NCBI GenBank assembly: GCA_914767715.1
Contig: OU612073.1
Coordinates: 6,946,001 to 7,006,000 of the forward strand
DNA from: Membranipora membranacea
Lineage: Eukaryota; Bryozoa; Gymnolaemata; Cheilostomatida; Membraniporidae
Length of the DNA: 60,000 bases
Reading direction: 5' to 3'
The notes under the pieces were generated by a model. That model was not told the DNA's origin. It ran no database searches and saw only the letters and a program-made list of their open reading frames with translations. This document shows positions 12,739-21,824 of the stretch, one piece after another. Both the position numbers and the translations under genes were made by a program. Positions within the stretch are counted from its first letter, which is position 1. Every line of letters begins with the position of its first letter.

Positions 12739-13160
12739 AATAGCCTTAGTTCAAATGGAAACCACTGTGAACCGAGATGAGCTACACTCCCAGCTGAAAC
12801 AGCCACCAATCAAAGGAATATTTTATTTAAGCAATATCCAAACCTCCATCACAACTAGTGGCTTCAATCACTCATTTATTCACTTCAAAATCTGCTCCAG
12901 GTAAACACATGAAAATAAGATTTTACTTTGGTCCAACCAAATACACGCTGTGTATGCAATGTAATCAATCCAGGTTCTGCTAGTTGTTCATATGGATTAC
13001 AAAATTGCTGTCATAAATTCCTGGCCTGTTTCCAAACTTGCTTTATGGTATATAGCCAATTACAAGTAAAATTCACAAAAAGAAGTTGGAAATAAAAATA
13101 ATTTTTATATATTGTATATGGTATAGGCCTACCCATGTTTCTTCCTTATCTTTTCCGTAT
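12739..13160 (+). pseudogene. Partial duplicate of the CD109-like exon at 6402-6610 plus its intron
   Basis: From TAGCCTTAGTTCA onward this copies the 3' three quarters of the upstream exon: IALVQMETTVNRDEL, then KQPPIKGIF, then SGFNHSFIHFKIC. It continues through the donor GTAAAC and about 250 bp of the following intron to the shared TTTCTTCCTTATCTTTTCC. The copied frame stays open with a few substitutions (for example P to H, D to Y, G to S). The 5' part of the exon is missing. It lies about 2.3 kb past the gene's stop and lacks the hAT insertion of the parent, so it was copied before that insertion or lost it. I see no proven way to splice it in. Confidence 0.85.
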
Positions 13161-14940
13161 GCGTATCCGCTATGGTCAACCTCTGTCGTGGTTGCTGTTC
13201 GTGGCAATCCATAATCGATCACATCTCATCATCATTTGTTGACCCGGGTAGTGTTTTAGCGCATGACGATGATTGTGCCATATATTTTTGTATCCTTGGT
13301 TATATAGAATGCCAGATAAGTGCTGATTTAAGCACTGATAGCACAGATAAGCTGATATTACTCCGAATTACACAACAATATAATATATTATATGATACAA
13401 TGAATTATTTCACTTTACAATCTAAAACACTGCTGAATAAGACAACGGTCCTGATGCTCTCCTGTCTTAATGCTAACTCCTTAAAATGACACCGTAAAGG
13501 ACGAAGGTCCTGTTGCTACTGCCTGAAGCTGTGGCTGCTACATATCTTTATTGGTGTGTTCAATGGTGTATACATGATGCAGCTTTGTCAGGCAGTTTCA
13601 CTTTGATGATGATATTATTGTTGTGCAAGCAGGTAGTTTCACTTTGATGATATAGTGTTGTATCACTCAGGTGCAGCTGGTGCAAGTATTACTGAGGTTG
13701 ATGGTAACTTGTAGTTGTATTCTCTTTCTTCTTTTACGAGGAGTGATGGTGAAAGTCTTGTGCTGTACTGGATTCGATATTATTTCAATTCTTGTTCATC
13801 GCTCTGGCGTTCAGGTCATTATATATATATAGCAGAAGGTAGGGATGTAATACTAAGCTGATCCTAAAATAGAAATCTCCGCAAACCAGGGTTAATTTAC
13901 AGTTGTAATAAAACACCAATAAGTGTTGTTTTTATCTAAATAAAATCCTATCTACTGATAGGCTGTTAATAATTCTGTGTACTCTTAAACTCAACGTTAG
14001 TTTCACAATAAAATCCCAACACCTTAAAATTTAACTATAATGTAAAATCATTAATATTTATAAGATTATGGGTTTATGGATTAGATATGGATATGGATAT
14101 GGATTTATGGACTTATGGATTAAAAATTGTACCATCACCTCGTGTTCAAAATGAGGTTTGAAGGAAGATGTCATGTGTCAAATTAATGATCCAAGGCTTA
14201 AAGAATACTGACTCTGTCATCTCATTTTTTTGCCATGTTCAAACATGTCAGCAACTTTCACCACCCTAGCTTATTTTCTATGGATTGTATGTAGTTGGAA
14301 GCGTTGGTTTAGATCTCTCGAAAAATTCTAGTAATACTAAGATCCCTGTATATGATTTTATCATGGTAGCGACTACCCTCAGAGATGGTGATGAGAACAT
14401 TTTCTCTGGTTGAGCTATCACCGCAGAAAGTTGTTATTGTCGGTTTTTTGCCATTCCTCAAGTACAGTAATTCTGTCTGGTATTCAACCTGTTTGATAAC
14501 GAATCTCAAGAAATATATCAAGGTGTATGCTTTAAAAATTGTCACCCTGACAGTATTTGGCCCCCTAAGTGTCACTCAAAAATAAGGAGTCATTTTATAT
14601 GACCCACAAAAAAATCATGTCTTAAATCCTCTTAAAGACTTTGTTTGAGGCTGCTCTTTTGTATCACATCGTATTCTCCATATTTTATTCTATCATGTGA
14701 GCGATTTTCAGCTTTAGAATCCAAATATTGAGGAAGTTATGGCCTCTCAAACTTCCAAGGTGACGGCAATTTATCGGCAGTAAGAATCAGCCGGCAATCC
14801 CTAGGGTACGTCACAACCATCATTCTTATTACGATACACTAATAAGTTTGTTGATGATCAAAATGTTCATATCTGTAACGTCTCGAACCCAGGTCCAAAT
14901 GGCTTTGCAGGCAATGCCGCTAATCCTGAGCTATATTATC
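13161..14940. other. No convincing gene; short simple repeats
   Basis: Contains GGATAT/GGATTTATGGA simple repeats near 14075-14130 and a GTAGTTTCACTTTGATGAT repeat (13585-13640). Open frames of 88 aa (minus, 14309-14575) and 66 aa (plus, 14385-14585) overlap on opposite strands and match no family I recognise. I treat both as chance. Confidence 0.4.
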
Positions 14941-14944
14941 TACT

Positions 14945-15140
14945 GGCTTACCTAGTTGGTACAAGTGGTGTGATGGTAGTGTCGTTGCCTATAGGTATGG
15001 GGACCTGGGTTCGATTCCCATTCAGGTTTGAATTTTGTGCTGGTAGGCACATGATGTCTTGCTAATTCCTTAGCTCTAGATTAGTGACTTAAGTAAGTAC
15101 ACCTACACCTACTCCTACACCTACTCCTACACCTAGCACA
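14945..15140 (+). repeat. tRNA-derived SINE fragment with CCTACA microsatellite
   Basis: The A-box-like TGGTGTGATGGTAGTG (about 14968) and B-box GGTTCGATTCC (15008-15018) are spaced as in a tRNA. A non-tRNA body follows, then a (CCTACA/CCTACT) run at 15098-15135. The acceptor stem does not pair, so this is not a functional tRNA. Confidence 0.55.
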
Positions 15141-15755
15141 CTTTAGATAAGGATGGCGGAGGGTACAGACATGTAAGTTTATAGAATCATCATAATGATT
15201 CTATGCTGCTGTTGTTATCCTTTTTCTCTTTACACAGCATAGTATCGTTGTTTTGTCCAGGTATCACATTTAATTGTGAAAGACGCTCCCAATCCACCGG
15301 CTCTTGTCTCACTTTCCAAATAATGATATCAAAGAGTGACAGATATATTTTGTTGACCAAAAGCTTTGCTTGAATACTATACAAAAATCATGCTGTCATT
15401 TTCGAGTCTTTACCCCAATACCAAATCAGCAGCAATGATAGCGCAACTCCGACAAGGGGGGAGACCAGATTTCTTGTATTTCTTCCTGCTTTTAATCATG
15501 TAAAATAAGGCGTCAAGTCATCAATGCAGGCTCAGACTCTGTGGTTTTATTAAGATAGCGTTTCTGCTGCGCTTGGTTTGCTTAAATATTGTGTCGATGA
15601 CCTCAAATGTTTTGCTTACACTAATCATTTATAATATTATGAAGCCTTCAGTAAATAGGGGAGCGAACGATGTAGCAAGGTTTTTCAGCGAGATGCAAAA
15701 TTTCTATCATTTTCAAAGAAAAATCATAGAGTGATCTGCCCTTTTGTACAGCGGT

Positions 15756-15926
15756 ATGGAGAGCCAGGATCCTGCGGAAGCCTCAGCATCCTGCACAATA
15801 AAAACTGAGAATAATAATAAGCAGGTGAAATCAGTATCTCTCCAAGTTGATGCAAACATCATAGATGCACCACCACATTTGAAAAACAGATTACATCGCT
15901 TTAAATATTCGCTGGCTAAGCCAGAG
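15756..15926 (+). CDS. Candidate 5' coding exon (57 aa), gene unknown
   Basis: An ATG with a G at +4 opens a 57-codon frame (MESQDPAEASASCTIK... to ...KNRLHRFKYSLAKPE). It ends exactly at a strong donor, GAG|GTAAGT. The product is polar, with a basic segment near its end. It lies 5.9 kb upstream of the DEG/ENaC TM1 exon on the same strand and could be that gene's cytosolic N-terminus. However, it ends in phase 0 while the TM1 exon needs one upstream base, so at least one missing exon would be required. I could not find that exon. Confidence 0.35.
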
Positions 15927-15961
15927 GTAAGTACCACCAAAGAACTATTTCATGTGTACAA

Positions 15962-16215
15962 TAGTAGTAGGTGGCTCAGTTGGTTAAAGCGTCATACCTT
16001 TAGCATGCAAAGATTGAAGGTTGTGGGTTCGAACCCCACTGCAGTCTATCGACTACTGGGGTTAGGTTGGCCCCCAGCTGTGCTCGAACCTGTCTGCAAA
16101 CAGAAAGCAACCTGGCATCTGATATTTCACCACCCATGCTTTGCCCAGTCCTTTGATTGTGTGACGACAAAGAGCAAAGTAATCCTATAGCTTGTAAGCT
16201 GGTGTCTGAATCACT
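15962..16215 (+). repeat. tRNA-derived SINE
   Basis: The head has A-box GTGGCTCAGTTGGTTAAAGC (about 15971) and B-box GGTTCGAACCC (about 16026). The body shares landmarks (CCCCC.G.TGTGCTC.GA.C, CTGCAAAC..A.AGCAA) with the opposite-strand copy at 33080-33300, so this is a dispersed family. It begins 36 bp after the candidate exon's donor. Confidence 0.75.
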
Positions 16216-16816
16216 CATAATATGATATTTGGATACGGGCCAGTATTTAATTCCTTATGTTGTAATGCTTTTAAAGGATTAATATGACGGGAATAAGTGA
16301 TTCCCATAGACATATAAATATTATCTATATGTTTATGATGATTCCAGTATTTGTGGAGAGGTAAAATGATGTGCTCAAAAAGACTGAGAGATGCATTATG
16401 GCACTAGCTTTTGTGTGTTCTATGATTGGCCACAGACCTCGAATGGGAAATTGAAAAAAAGCATCCCAACATGACAAATGCATCCCCACCACTCTATGAC
16501 ATCGATACACTAGCCCTTTACTGCAATAAACCTTTCTGGCTTAACCTTATGGGTCAGTAAGGGAAACCTACTGATATACAATATATGGATGAGGGGAACA
16601 TATCTGACCCTGGACTATTTATTGGCTATTTATGTACAGTTGCTTGCTTCTCATCTTTGATTTATCCACAAGTTCAGAATCAAGGATAGCTGACACACAG
16701 CAACTTTTTGTCAAGCAGCTTGTCTGAGTTTTGATGGATGTTACTGGGATGTCAATCAATGCATAATGTAGTGTAGCGGTCAGATATTTTGAGGCTTTAT
16801 GTAGATCCTGACACTA
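16216..16816. other. No gene seen
   Basis: AT-rich sequence between the SINE and the TIR element. No exon, structured RNA or repeat family recognised. Confidence 0.4.
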
Positions 16817-17149
16817 AAGCTGCGTTTACATTGTCAACTAATCTACCTATTTGAACAACACCGACATTCAACACCGACAAATCTTCTAATGTAAACATTG
16901 TGTCGGTGCAGACTAATCGGAGTTTAATGAAATCGTTGCTCTGTGATCATGTCACAGAATGAACGACACAGGGTCCGATTCCATTGATACATAGCCAATT
17001 AAAACACAGATATGTAGGTCATTCAGGTCAACAGGTCAGAATACCATGTGTGTCAATGTCAAGGTTAAATGCCAGAGGGAACAAGATGGCAACAATGGAG
17101 CAGCCACCTGATGTCAACAAAACTGTACCAAAAACTGAGGTGTCCAGAT

Positions 17150-17262
17150 TAATCAAGATGATTGATGATAGTAATGATTGATGATAGTAATGATTGATAG
17201 AATGATAGTATGATAGAATGATTGATAGTAATGATTGATAGTAATAGTAATGATTGGTCAAT
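17150..17262. repeat. GATAGTAATGATT-type simple repeat
   Basis: Imperfect tandem units of GATTGATGATAGTAAT and GATTGATAGAATGATAG lie inside the TIR element, just before the LTR insertion point. Confidence 0.8.
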
Positions 17263-17331
17263 ATAGTTGCTAGATTGATAGATCAGGGTAGAGTTATTAG
17301 ACTGACAAATCTAGTGTAAAAGCAAAATCGT

Positions 17332-17827
17332 TGTAGCGGCCGAGATATCGAAGAAGTTTGGAGTATACTAACACATTGGGGTTTATTCCGTTGAGATGTA
17401 AAACTGCAAGAAAATAGCGTGAACATATTACACAAAGAAAGAAAAATAGCATTAATATGCTTAACATCAAATAATGTATCAGATACCATCATGATAACAT
17501 CAAGGAAATGTATGGAAAGTAATCTCTACACCATGCAATATATAGCAATGTCACGTAATTAATAATTACCTATTGGCTCCTATGATTTCTCGGCAGCAAA
17601 TATATCTGGTATGCGTATGAATTGTCTCTGTATATATGATTACAACAAATAATATCTATGAATACAACGATGCATCTATGTCTCTCTGACTCACTTTCTA
17701 GAGTGAAGTCCCTATATTTTGGGTCTAAGCGATAACAATAGAAAATATGATAACGAGCGTAGCTTCGTAGCTTACAAATTAATAGCTTTGCATAAAGCCT
17801 ACTGCAGGGTGCATTCCTGCCGTTACA
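17332..17827 (-). repeat. 3' LTR of the gag-only BEL/Pao element
   Basis: In element orientation it begins TGTAACGG and ends CGGCCGCTACA. It supplies the last codons and stop of the Gag frame. It matches the other LTR base for base except for one substitution. Confidence 0.93.
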
Positions 17828-19164
17828 CTCCCCGCCAAAGCACGGTAGTGGTTTCCATGATATCTATGTATGAAAGGGAACTGAAGAGATGAAATATCAT
17901 ATGAGGGCAGGAACGTCTGGATATACAATTGTTGTTTTCCCAAATATATTCTATCGCTTATGTTTTGCAGTTGATCACTATTGGAGTGCTGACTGTTTGA
18001 ATTATGGTTTCTATGTTTATCCTGGATTGGGGACTCTGGTTGTATTGGACTCTCATATTTGACTTCTGTTTGTGTGCTACGAGCATAAAGAGTGGCTTTG
18101 ACTGTTGATGTGTCAGACTTTTTGGACTGATTGTATGGTACTTTTCTATGTAAGCTAGTTGGGTGACGTTTATGGCAGATTGAACATTTTGATGGTGCTT
18201 CGCAGTCCTTTGATAAGTGACCATGCCTAAGACAGCTGAAACAAAGTCCTCTTGTGGTTATATAATGTTTCTGTTCTTTGGTTGATAGGCCTTGAAAGTT
18301 GTCACACATCTGTATATTATGTGACTCCAATGAACAATATGTGCATTCCATATCATCACTACTATCTAGTGATGATTGAGACTGTGGTGATTGAGACTGT
18401 GGTGATTGAAACTGTGGTGATTGAGACGGTGGTGATTGAAACTGTGGTGATTGAGACGGTGGTGATTGAGACTGTGGTGATTGAGACTGTGGTGATTCAG
18501 GCTGTTGTGTAGGTGTAGGTATCAGTGTATTGAGAATGTCATTTATTGGATGACACAAGGTATATGCCTTTAGTTTGAGGAAACTGTGTAGTTCAAGGAA
18601 ACTGGGTTGTTTGTCTTCTCCGTATTTCTCCTGATATTCAACAATCTTCTCTGCCCATTCATAACGAATGCACCATGGAAGTTTCACAATGATCTTTTCT
18701 AGCATGAAGAAGGGGCAGTCCAAATTCAGAATGCTCTTATGGACCTTTTCCATAACCATATGAATAGTAAGCAGGAAGCGAACAAATTGCCTCAAAGCCG
18801 GACCATCATTCTTTTGAATATATTCCCAGTCAATAAGCCTTTGGCGATAACAGTTAACCAGCAGATAAGGATTTCCAAATTGTTCCTTTAGTTCCGAGAT
18901 AGCTGCTTCATAGCATTTCGAAGTGCAGGCTATGAAGTAACCTTTTATAGTGTCTTGGGCTTCCCCTGTAGTGTATCGCTCCAAATACAACAGGCGCTCG
19001 ATCGGATCAGAAATCTCACTTTCGATCAGTAGGCAGAAGGATGTCAGCCATTTATGGAAAGTTTCTGGGTTACCATCGTATGTTGCAGGTTCTATAGATG
19101 GGGTTTTCTTTGCGCAAGGATTCCTGTGGGTTGGTGCATCCATCTTCAAAAGCCAAGTATCCAT
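17779..19164 (-). CDS. BEL/Pao Gag (461 aa), no Pol
   Basis: The protein starts MDTWLLKMDAPTH. An N-terminal DUF1759-type Gag domain follows (residues about 25-210: GNPETFHKWLTSF, AISELKEQFGNPY, KNDGPALRQFVRF). Next comes a Ser/Pro/Gln-rich linker of about nine five-residue SPQSQ/SPPSQ units, encoded by a 15-bp DNA minisatellite (about 18371-18500). Three Cys-rich knuckles follow: CTYCSLESHNIQMC, CFSCLRHGHLSKDC and CSICHKRH. The frame ends 49 bp inside the 3' LTR. It is homologous to, but well diverged from, the Gag part of the element at 36365. Role: capsid formation and RNA packaging. The product is unbroken. Confidence 0.92.
   Translation of the reverse strand: MDTWLLKMDAPTHRNPCAKKTPSIEPATYDGNPETFHKWLTSFCLLIESEISDPIERLLYLERYTTGEAQDTIKGYFIACTSKCYEAAISELKEQFGNPYLLVNCYRQRLIDWEYIQKNDGPALRQFVRFLLTIHMVMEKVHKSILNLDCPFFMLEKIIVKLPWCIRYEWAEKIVEYQEKYGEDKQPSFLELHSFLKLKAYTLCHPINDILNTLIPTPTQQPESPQSQSPQSQSPPSQSPQFQSPPSQSPQFQSPQSQSPQSQSSLDSSDDMECTYCSLESHNIQMCDNFQGLSTKEQKHYITTRGLCFSCLRHGHLSKDCEAPSKCSICHKRHPTSLHRKVPYNQSKKSDTSTVKATLYARSTQTEVKYESPIQPESPIQDKHRNHNSNSQHSNSDQLQNISDRIYLGKQQLYIQTFLPSYDISSLQFPFIHRYHGNHYRALAGSVTAGMHPAVGFMQSY
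18371..18500 (-). repeat. 15-bp coding minisatellite in gag
   Basis: Units of GTGGTGATTGAGACT (plus-strand view) with A/G and C/T variants repeat about nine times. They encode the SPQSQ/SPPSQ/SPQFQ linker. Because the period is a multiple of three, copy-number change keeps the frame. Confidence 0.9.
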
Positions 19165-19186
19165 GCGGTGATAGGAATAGTTTTAC

Positions 19187-19682
19187 TGTAGCGGCCGAGA
19201 TATCGAAGAAGTTTGGAGTATACTAACACATTGGGGTTTATTCCGTTGAGATGTAAAACTGCAAGAAAATAGCGTGAACATATTACACAAAGAAAGAAAA
19301 ATAGCATTAATATGCTTAACATCAAATAATGTATCAGATACCATCATGATAACATCAAGGAAATGTATGGAAAGTAATCTCTACACCATGCAATATATAG
19401 CAATGTCACGTAATTAATAATTACCTATTGGCTCCTATGATTTCTCGGCAGCAAATATATCTGGTATGCGTATGAATTGTCTCTGTATATATGATAACAA
19501 CAAATAATATCTATGAATACAACGATGCATCTATGTCTCTCTGACTCACTTTCTAGAGTGAAGTCCCTATATTTTGGGTCTAAGCGATAACAATAGAAAA
19601 TATGATAACGAGCGTAGCTTCGTAGCTTACAAATTAATAGCTTTGCATAAAGCCTACTGCAGGGTGCATTCCTGCCGTTACA
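19187..19682 (-). repeat. 5' LTR of the gag-only BEL/Pao element
   Basis: Same 496-bp repeat, upstream of Gag in element orientation. Only 22 nt separate its end from the Gag ATG. That leader opens GTAAAACT and shows no obvious TGG-type primer-binding site. Confidence 0.93.
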
Positions 19683-19782
19683 ATCGTTATAACCTATATT
19701 ACACCGACATTTACTGCCGACAGTTATGGTATGTCGGTGTTGTTCAACTATGCAGATTAGTTGACAATGTGAACGCAGCTTT

Positions 19783-20539
19783 ATTCTTTACTGATGGCAT
19801 ATCTCCGCAAATAACCGGCTATGTATTCTACCACTGATCCATAAATTCATATCAATGGGGAAACTAGTTCGGAAATGCCATCGCCTTAACATTAGGCTAA
19901 GCTTAGCAGTGATTCCCATTTTCAGAAAATCAAAGTTTTCATAAAAAAACTATAAAACTGTGATATTTGATTATTTGAAACCATGTAGATTGTAGAACAA
20001 GATCTAACACGCTATGATATATATGAAAACAAGTTGGGATGGAATAGGTGGGGAAGGGGGGGAATGGAGGTCATGGTGGTAAGGAAAGGGGGAAATCATC
20101 TAACCTAATTGGGAACCACTGGCATAGACCATCAAAGAGTAAGCAAGGCGTTTTTATATATGTAGGGTGTTACTGTTAACAGTGACAGAGAATTAACTCC
20201 AGCAGTCATCGTCAAAGGATTCTGCAGTCGAACAAGCTCTCAGGGACTATCTCATGTCTACAATGCAAGAAGTATGTATAACAACTGTCGATGTCTTTGT
20301 CTTTGTCTCTTTGTCTTTGTCTCTGTGTCTTTGCCTGTGTCTTTGCCTCTGTGTCTGCTTCTGCGTCTGTGTTGCATATTGGGCAGCTAGCATGCGTATC
20401 CACTACATGGACTATTTAAATCCTCCTCGAACAAATAACTTCGGCTCTGACTTGACTTATGATTGAGATGTGCGATGCTCAATATGGTAAAATATTGCAC
20501 AGTGAGGTACCTATTGGAGTGATATAAACATCAACATAA
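19783..20539. other. No gene; T/C-rich low-complexity tract
   Basis: A pyrimidine-rich run built from TCTTTGTC/CTGTGTCTTTGCC units occupies about 20289-20372. A G-rich patch is at 20041-20095. Open frames through the tract are compositional artefacts. Nothing else recognised. Confidence 0.5.
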
Positions 20540-20805
20540 ATCTATTCTAAGTGCTCAGACTGCTACAATGTGTACATTATCAAAACATCAATTGAGTGTT
20601 TTATAGTTTAAGCGCTCAAACTGTGTCGGGATAGCTTGTCGGGATAGCTGGTAGAGGCATTTTATTGTCAACCACTGGTTGGGAAAGTGGTTGATAATGA
20701 AGTGCTACTACCAGCTATCCTGACACCGTTTAAGTGTTCAAACAAAGTGTTTGATAATGTAATGCAACTTACTGGTATTGTAGTGTCTTAGCAGTTAGAC
20801 TATCA
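20540..20805. mobile_element. Foldback element (about 265 bp)
   Basis: The two halves are inverted copies. GTGTCGGGATAGCT...GGTAG with TTGTCAACCAC pairs with GTGGTTGATAA...CTACCAGCTATCCTGACAC around a loop near 20690. Outer arms (TTTAAGCGCTCAAAC / GTTTAAGTGTTCAAAC, ACATTATCAAA / TTTGATAATGT) extend the pairing. TGTCGGGATAGCT is duplicated in the left arm. No coding capacity. Confidence 0.65.
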
Positions 20806-21824
20806 TAAATCATACTTATTAAGAGACTGTTTTTTTTATATTTCATAAACCGCCATAAATATATATGTGATCCAGCTGATGGTCGTTGTGAGATTTTCAA
20901 GATAAGAGATTTAAAAAAAAAAGATTTCGCAAGAGAATTTAAGAGGTTTCACTGGAGAAAAGTTGTGTATTTGGCAGATCAGTTGCTAATGGCTACAGAT
21001 TTATAGGCCTACTTAAATATTGATGTAAACCTACTTGTATTGGGATGAAGATATTGAAAAAACTTGCTAGAGTATAGAGTTTTACCTTATACCATGTGCA
21101 AGCTGATTTTCATGTGGTCAAGGGTAGACATGGCGATTGAAATTTCCTCAAATTCATGATTTAAAACTACTCACCCAATACAATTCCTGTTACTAGAACA
21201 TATCTGTAAACAAATAAATGCGATGACTTTGGCTGATGTCTAAAACTAACAAAGCCTTGTCCATATTAAATTTTTTTTATTATTCCTTTGTCTTTCATTG
21301 CTGATTATGCTGTTAGTGAAACCAATGATGCGTTCATAGGCTAAGATTAGGTCAGCATGCATAACACAATGTAACTCGCCCCATCGTACCGCCTGCTGTC
21401 TAATCTTAGTACCAATCATAATTGCAGATTTCAAAGAATTTTGGCCTTATTCTGGCCTCTTGCATTTTTGTGAAAAAAAGAAGATAATACCGAAATTGAG
21501 ATCAAATCTATATGAATGAAAATCTGCCATGTATTTTTTCAAGGTTCTTCTCACCGAATTTAGGAGCTAAAACAAGAAAGCTCCAATAGTGGAACTAGAA
21601 CCAACAACTCCTCAACACAATTCGCATGGCAGTGAATAGCAAGAACTCCAGCTGATGGCACCATCCACCCCATCCCCAAAAATAATGGGTTTTCTAAGCA
21701 ATTCCATACACAGCCGGCTATGTTTGTTCCTTGAATTTACAAAAAAAATTGTGGTTTATGCATCTACCAACATGTATTGTGAGGCTTGATTAATATGTTT
21801 TTTTGTTTATTTTTTTATTTTTAG
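20806..21824. other. No exon confidently identified upstream of the DEG/ENaC TM1 exon
   Basis: The missing N-terminal cytosolic exon of the channel (with the family's His-Gly motif) should lie here or further upstream. I could not identify it. The sequence is AT-rich with poly-A and poly-T runs. Confidence 0.4.

Larger units (their letters stand above)
17332..19682 (-). mobile_element. Gag-only BEL/Pao LTR retrotransposon (2351 bp), young
   Basis: Two 496-bp LTRs (17332-17827 and 19187-19682) differ by only one base that I can see (T/A near 17637/19492). The element is bounded by TG...CA and flanked by the 5-bp duplication ATCGT (17327-17331 and 19683-19687). It reads on the minus strand. 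The LTR opens TGTAACGG, and a purine-rich tract (GGCGGGGAG) precedes the 3' LTR. The only long frame is a Gag of BEL/Pao type, with no protease, RT, RNase H or integrase. Such elements move only with enzymes supplied by a relative. Near-identical LTRs imply recent mobilisation. Confidence 0.93.
16817..19782. mobile_element. TIR element, split by a gag-only LTR retrotransposon
   Basis: The ends pair over about 48 bp: AAGCTGCGTTTACATTGTC at 16817, with its inverse finishing GACAATGTGAACGCAGCTT at 19782. Both ends abut TA, consistent with a TA target (Tc1/mariner-like MITE). Removing the LTR element (17332-19682 plus a 5-bp duplication) leaves about 610 bp. The remnant holds a secondary AACACCGACA inverted motif and simple GATAGTAATGATT repeats (17150-17260). 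No transposase is visible. Confidence 0.75.

Noticed and set aside
14309-14585. Overlapping 88-aa (minus) and 66-aa (plus) frames
   Set aside because: Mutually antisense, no splice context, no recognisable family.
15962-16040. Functional tRNA gene
   Set aside because: A and B boxes are present but the acceptor stem does not pair and a SINE body follows; the same holds for 14945, 33300 and 7205.
20254-20466. Asp/Gln/Thr-rich or Leu/Cys-rich short proteins
   Set aside because: Compositional artefacts of a TCTTTG/CTGTGTC low-complexity tract.
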